DNA of 18,046 bases from NBML01 sp029939535 (GTDB lineage Bacteria; Desulfobacterota; Desulfobacteria; Desulfobacterales; Desulfobacteraceae). This document shows positions 15,106 to 18,046 of this stretch, in pieces (positions within the stretch are counted from its first letter, which is position 1; each line of letters opens with the position of its first letter). The notes under the pieces were generated by a model, which had not been told where the DNA came from, searched no databases, and was given only the letters and a program-made list of their open reading frames with translations. The stretch is taken from NCBI GenBank assembly GCA_029939535.1, contig JAOZST010000070.1:1-18046 (forward strand). Reading direction: 5' to 3'. The translations under genes and the position numbers were made by a program.

Positions 15106-15111
15106 CCTCTC
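15106..15111 (-). promoter_or_regulatory. Ribosome binding site for the permease, on the far side of gap 1
   Basis: GAGAGG on the minus strand overlaps the TGA of the upstream glycosyltransferase. It lies 8 nt before a TTG (15097-15095), the right-hand copy of the permease start at 14979. After merging the gap flanks it would serve the permease. Confidence 0.5.
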
Positions 15112-16818
15112 AACCCATAATTTTTATTATATCATTTTCATTACCGAAACAAATTGAGTTTTTCTTTAATGCAGTATGATCTGCGCTCCAGGTGTGCCGA
15201 TGGTTATTTTTTCTTCTGATCGCTGAAAACCCCCACACGCTGCTTAAATATATTTTCAATCCGGCACTTTTACACATCATTAAATAATCGGAATCAACGC
15301 AGGCTCTCATATCTTCTGAAAACTCAATTTGCGTTCCTCTTCTCTTTTTCCCAGAAATAGTTGCACCACATATATCCGGAACAGTATACCGTCCTGAAAT
15401 GTATTGTGAATTAGCCCCCTGGTTACGTAATAAAAGTTCGTCCTCTTTCTCAAAGTAAACAAATCCAGGTGGCTTGCCAAAAATATCCGCATCGACTCCC
15501 CGAATCTCCAGCATCATATCCAGAATATAATTGGGCCCATAAAAATCATCATCATCAATCTTAAACCAGTATTTGCCTGTTGCTTTTTTTATCCCGAAAT
15601 TGAGACATGTTCCGATATTTTTTTCTTCATGTAATTGAAACATCTTTATATCAGGATCTTCTTTACAAATTTTCTTAATTTTGTCCGTTGCCTTTTGTGG
15701 TGAATTGAGCAGAACAATCCATTCCTTATTCGGATAACGTTGATTTTTAAAATTCTGCATGGCTTTGAAAAACAATTCAGGTCTCTTGGAAGGCGTGATC
15801 ATAGTGATTTTAGGATATTCTTCCCAGTCGTAATCCAATTTCAGCTTGAAACACAAATTTTTAAGCATATGAGCGTATGAATGCCGGCCAAAAAGTTTTC
15901 TCCTGATTTTGAGACCTAGTATGGAGCCGTCTGCTTTTTTTTCCAGGGAATGTCTACACAGTTTAATTATTTCGCTATCAGATGAAGCATAGGTAACAAT
16001 TCCATGGGGTATAAATTCATTTGTTTCACCCTTATATATGACTGTACTCCCACATGCGGCTGCTTCCATGGCTCTTCTTGCCAGAGAAAGCGGAGAAGAT
16101 AAAGAATCTGCCGAAATGAGATAAACGCGATAAGATCTGAGTGCAGAAAGCAGTTTCGGGTATGGTAAATACCCCATTACATGTTTCCTGAATTCGGGAA
16201 GATCATCTAATTTATTAGCCACGAATCTGTATCTGGACTCCACAATATGAAGGCCGTTGGAAAAAAGGTCCTTGAGGAATTGATATCGGTTGGGCCATTC
16301 CAGAATATCGGCCCATCCGTCAAACAAGATTGAAAAATTTCTATCCGGTGGAAGTAAACCCGTTGGCAATACAGGATTATGCAAAGCCGGTTGAATAGCT
16401 AAGGGTTGATGGAACGACCGTTTCAAATCCAATAACTCCCTGTAGCATTCCCTGGATTTAGAATCGGTTGCCAGTACAAAATCGAACAAACATGCAATTT
16501 TGGAAAAAATTGGAAAATGGTCCCTATATTCAGTATCCCAGAACACGGTGGGAACTTCTCTTTTTTTACAATAATCAAGAATATTTTTAAGCTTTGGCAA
16601 TAGATCTTTGTCACCCGAGAATAAATTTTTCCATCCCTTTGAATAAAACTCCCAGCTTGATTGTACCAGTATCATATCAGGTTGTTCAACCTCTAACTGT
16701 TCTTTCCAGCTATAGGGATACAGGGGAATAAGCTGTGCATCGAATTCAAGACAATAATGCAAATGATCGCCCAGTATACAGGCAATTCGAAGGCATTTAT
16801 TATTAGAACTTTTAAATG
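15110..16818 (-). CDS. CgeB-like GT-B plus GT2 glycosyltransferase (N-terminus lost in gap 2)
   Basis: Two-domain glycosyltransferase, open into gap 2. The frame runs past the TTG at 16762: the 18 further codons up to the gap read as a good beta strand (LRIACILGDHLHYC), so the true start lies in or beyond the gap. Counted from that TTG, residues 1-310 resemble CgeB/DUF3880-type GT-B proteins (QPDMILVQSSWEFY, 27-40; a donor-side ARRAMEAAACGSTVIYKG, 228-245). Residues 315-550 form a GT2 domain: PKITMITPSKRPELF (317-331), NIGTCLNFGIKKATGKYW (382-399), and a metal site in FKIDDDDF (400-407). Most likely it is the C-terminal two thirds of one protein with the segment at 16919-17817; the frame difference across the N block means nothing because the gap length is a placeholder. 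The stop overlaps the permease ribosome site. Confidence 0.85.
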
Positions 16819-16918
16819 NNNNNNNNNNNNNNNNNNNNNNNNNNNNNNNNNNNNNNNNNNNNNNNNNNNNNNNNNNNNNNNNNNNNNNNNNNNNNNNNNN
16901 NNNNNNNNNNNNNNNNNN
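16819..16918. other. Assembly gap 2 (100 N) inside a glycosyltransferase gene
   Basis: Exactly 100 N. Unlike gap 1, the flanks (ending AAATG, starting CTTCTG) share no overlap, so real sequence of unknown length is probably missing. Coding frames are open on both sides on the minus strand. Confidence 0.9.
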
Positions 16919-17817
16919 CTTCTGATTTCATTTAATTGAATCTCTAACCTCTGGGCTCGAATACAGGAGTGATATAATTCATCAGAAATTTGTATCTGCC
17001 CTTTTTTTTCCGGTTCTCCTCTCCTTAGGTCATCCAGGGCTTTTTCTGCTCCCAAAAGTTTGTTGGAAATTTTTTTGTCCAGGGCAGCATCATCTGCAAC
17101 AATAAGCTTGGGCCAATAGTAAATCATACCTGGAAATTGTTTTTGACACCGACGATTCCAGTCAGTTAAAGCACCGCTTGAAAAAAGCGGATCAAATTTT
17201 CCTACTTTTCCAAATACTTGTTTTTTTATTACAATATGTCCCTGGGTTAAAAATGACAGCGGAACCGGGTAATCTTTATGCTCCAAAGAAATATTCCATG
17301 AATCAGAGGAAATTATTTTTGGCACAATTTTTCCTTCCAGGGCAGCAAAATCAAATAAGGACCAGGCATTTTTCAAATTCTCCATAAAATCAGGGTGAAT
17401 TAAAGTATTGCCGTTTATAAAAACCAGATATTCCCCTCTAGAAAAATAAGCCCCGATATTCCATCCTTCAGACAAAGAAAAATTTTGGGGTAACCATATG
17501 AGCAAAGCACGCCATTGAGCTATCTCTTTATTGTTTTCTAAACCACTGTGATCAATAATTATGATTTCAAAATCACTGTCTGATTGTACGGCAAGGGATT
17601 CCATGCATTCTATTAAGCTGTCATCCGTGCCATTGGATGATATAATTATTGATATTGATATTTTTTTTTTGCCCCGGCCGTCCTGAAATGGAACATGATC
17701 ATAATTCACAGTTTGCTGATAGTCGTGAATCAATTTATCGGCCAGATGAAATTCCCCATTATCCAAACATCGCCTGGCCTTTGATAATAAAGAACTCGAT
17801 TGAACAAATCTATCCAT
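16919..17817 (-). CDS. Family 2 glycosyltransferase domain plus coiled coil (C-terminus cut by gap 2)
   Basis: The first 299 residues of a protein that runs into gap 2. Residues 1-50 are a helical lead (SLLSKARRCLDNGEFHLADKL). Residues 53-240 form a GT2-like domain: ISISIIISSNGTDDSL (53-68), IIIIDHSG (85-92), NFSLSEGWNIGAYFSRGEYLVFI (starting at 112, split by the conserved Asn120 and Gly129), and later QGHIVIKKQVF and WNRRCQK. The usual DxD position reads INGN (134-137), so metal binding may be lost. Residues 245-299 look like a charged helical linker or coiled coil. Translation past the gap in the nominal frame is meaningless. The ATG has AAAGG 9 nt upstream. It most likely continues into the CgeB-like/GT2 segment at 15110-16818 as one large enzyme; two adjacent genes cannot be excluded. 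Confidence 0.82.
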
Positions 17818-17877
17818 TCTTGGGTGCCTTTATTTGAAGGGTGCTATAACTCATTTTGAGGTCAGAGATAGAAAAAT

Positions 17878-18046
17878 TTATTTGTCCTTACGTGCAAAAA
17901 CAAACTCAAGAATCAAACTGATAAATCGGAAAGGAAGCATAACAGTATTTTTTCCAGGCTTGGTAACAGCACTAACAAATGCCTGGCCGATACGAAATGA
18001 ATAGGATGAATTCAAAGCAAAAATTTTTTTTTCAAACTTATTGATC
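17878..18046 (-). CDS. C-terminal end of a gene entering from the right, probably another glycosyltransferase
   Basis: The minus-strand frame is open from the window edge to a TAA at 17880-17878 and encodes 55 residues. The tail contains SYSFRIGQAFVSAVTKPGKN followed by MLPFRFISLILEF and a basic end (ARKDK). A pattern of hydrophobic-Gly-x-Ala near a Pro, then LPFRF and an amphipathic helix, is common at the C-terminus of multidomain glycosyltransferases in polysaccharide clusters, so that is my guess; the domain itself lies outside the window. The stop is 60 nt before the next ATG (17817), in the same direction, so it is probably the upstream member of the same operon. It is too short to identify firmly. 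Confidence 0.6.
   Translation of the reverse strand, partial: INKFEKKIFALNSSYSFRIGQAFVSAVTKPGKNTVMLPFRFISLILEFVFARKDK

Noticed and set aside
14891..15157. Open frames on both strands that run through the N block of gap 1
   Set aside because: They exist only because N codons hide stops; neither side shows protein-like sequence in those frames.
16693..16818. Continuation of the right-hand GT2 ORF across the N block to a stop at 16693
   Set aside because: The frame depends on the arbitrary 100-N length. The same bases are read in another frame as convincing CgeB-like sequence, so this tail is an artefact.
1..18046. CRISPR array, tRNA/rRNA genes, insertion sequence or prophage
   Set aside because: I saw no regularly spaced repeats, no tRNA-like cloverleaf, no transposase or integrase motif and no terminal inverted repeats; the only repeats are the 18-bp gap flanks and the short SPGSSG repeat.

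Overview
The window is a surface-polysaccharide biosynthesis locus from a low-to-moderate GC Gram-negative bacterium. No marker gene fixes the taxon. The gene mix (WbpL/WbpM-type sugar genes, ABC-2 export, CgeB-like multidomain glycosyltransferases, a GTG-started carbohydrate sulfotransferase) and the AT-rich base use would fit a marine delta-proteobacterial sulfate reducer (Desulfobacterota), but this is inference. The sequence is a draft scaffold with two 100-N placeholders (14987-15086 and 16819-16918).

Layout. At the left, two plus-strand genes form a short operon with a 4-nt ATGA overlap: a sulfotransferase (175-1104) and a Wzx-like flippase (1101-2303). They converge at a small hairpin region (about 2293-2351) on a long minus-strand array that fills the rest. 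Read in its own direction (right to left) the array is: the C-terminal end of an unidentified gene (18046-17878); a large glycosyltransferase broken by gap 2 (17817-15110), probably one GT2 / coiled-coil / CgeB-like GT-B / GT2 protein; an ABC-2 permease (Wzm-like) and its ATPase (Wzt-like); a GT4 glycosyltransferase; two GT2 glycosyltransferases; then, after a 111-nt spacer with a hairpin and a possible promoter, a NAD-dependent reductase/epimerase and another GT2; then, after a 120-nt spacer with a terminator-like hairpin, a WecA/WbpL-like polyprenyl-phosphate sugar-phosphate transferase, a WbpM/PglF-like 4,6-dehydratase, a PglC-like monotopic phosphoglycosyl transferase, a left-handed beta-helix acetyltransferase and a DegT/PglE-like aminotransferase.

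How they may work together. The dehydratase would turn UDP-GlcNAc into a 4-keto-6-deoxy intermediate. The reductase could lead this to a 6-deoxy-HexNAc (QuiNAc/FucNAc type), loaded on undecaprenyl phosphate by the WbpL-like enzyme. The aminotransferase and acetyltransferase could lead the same intermediate to a di-N-acetylbacillosamine-type sugar, loaded by the PglC-like enzyme. The glycosyltransferases would extend the chain, with export by the Wzm/Wzt pair and/or the flippase, and sulfation as a possible decoration. The division into two initiation and two export modules is the main interpretive point.

Other notable points are four G or C homopolymers of 7-8 nt (three in export or transferase coding regions, one just before the sulfotransferase start), an 18-bp identity on both sides of gap 1 that suggests the gap is not real, and replaced motif residues in two enzymes. 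No RNA genes, CRISPR arrays, insertion sequences or phage genes were seen.
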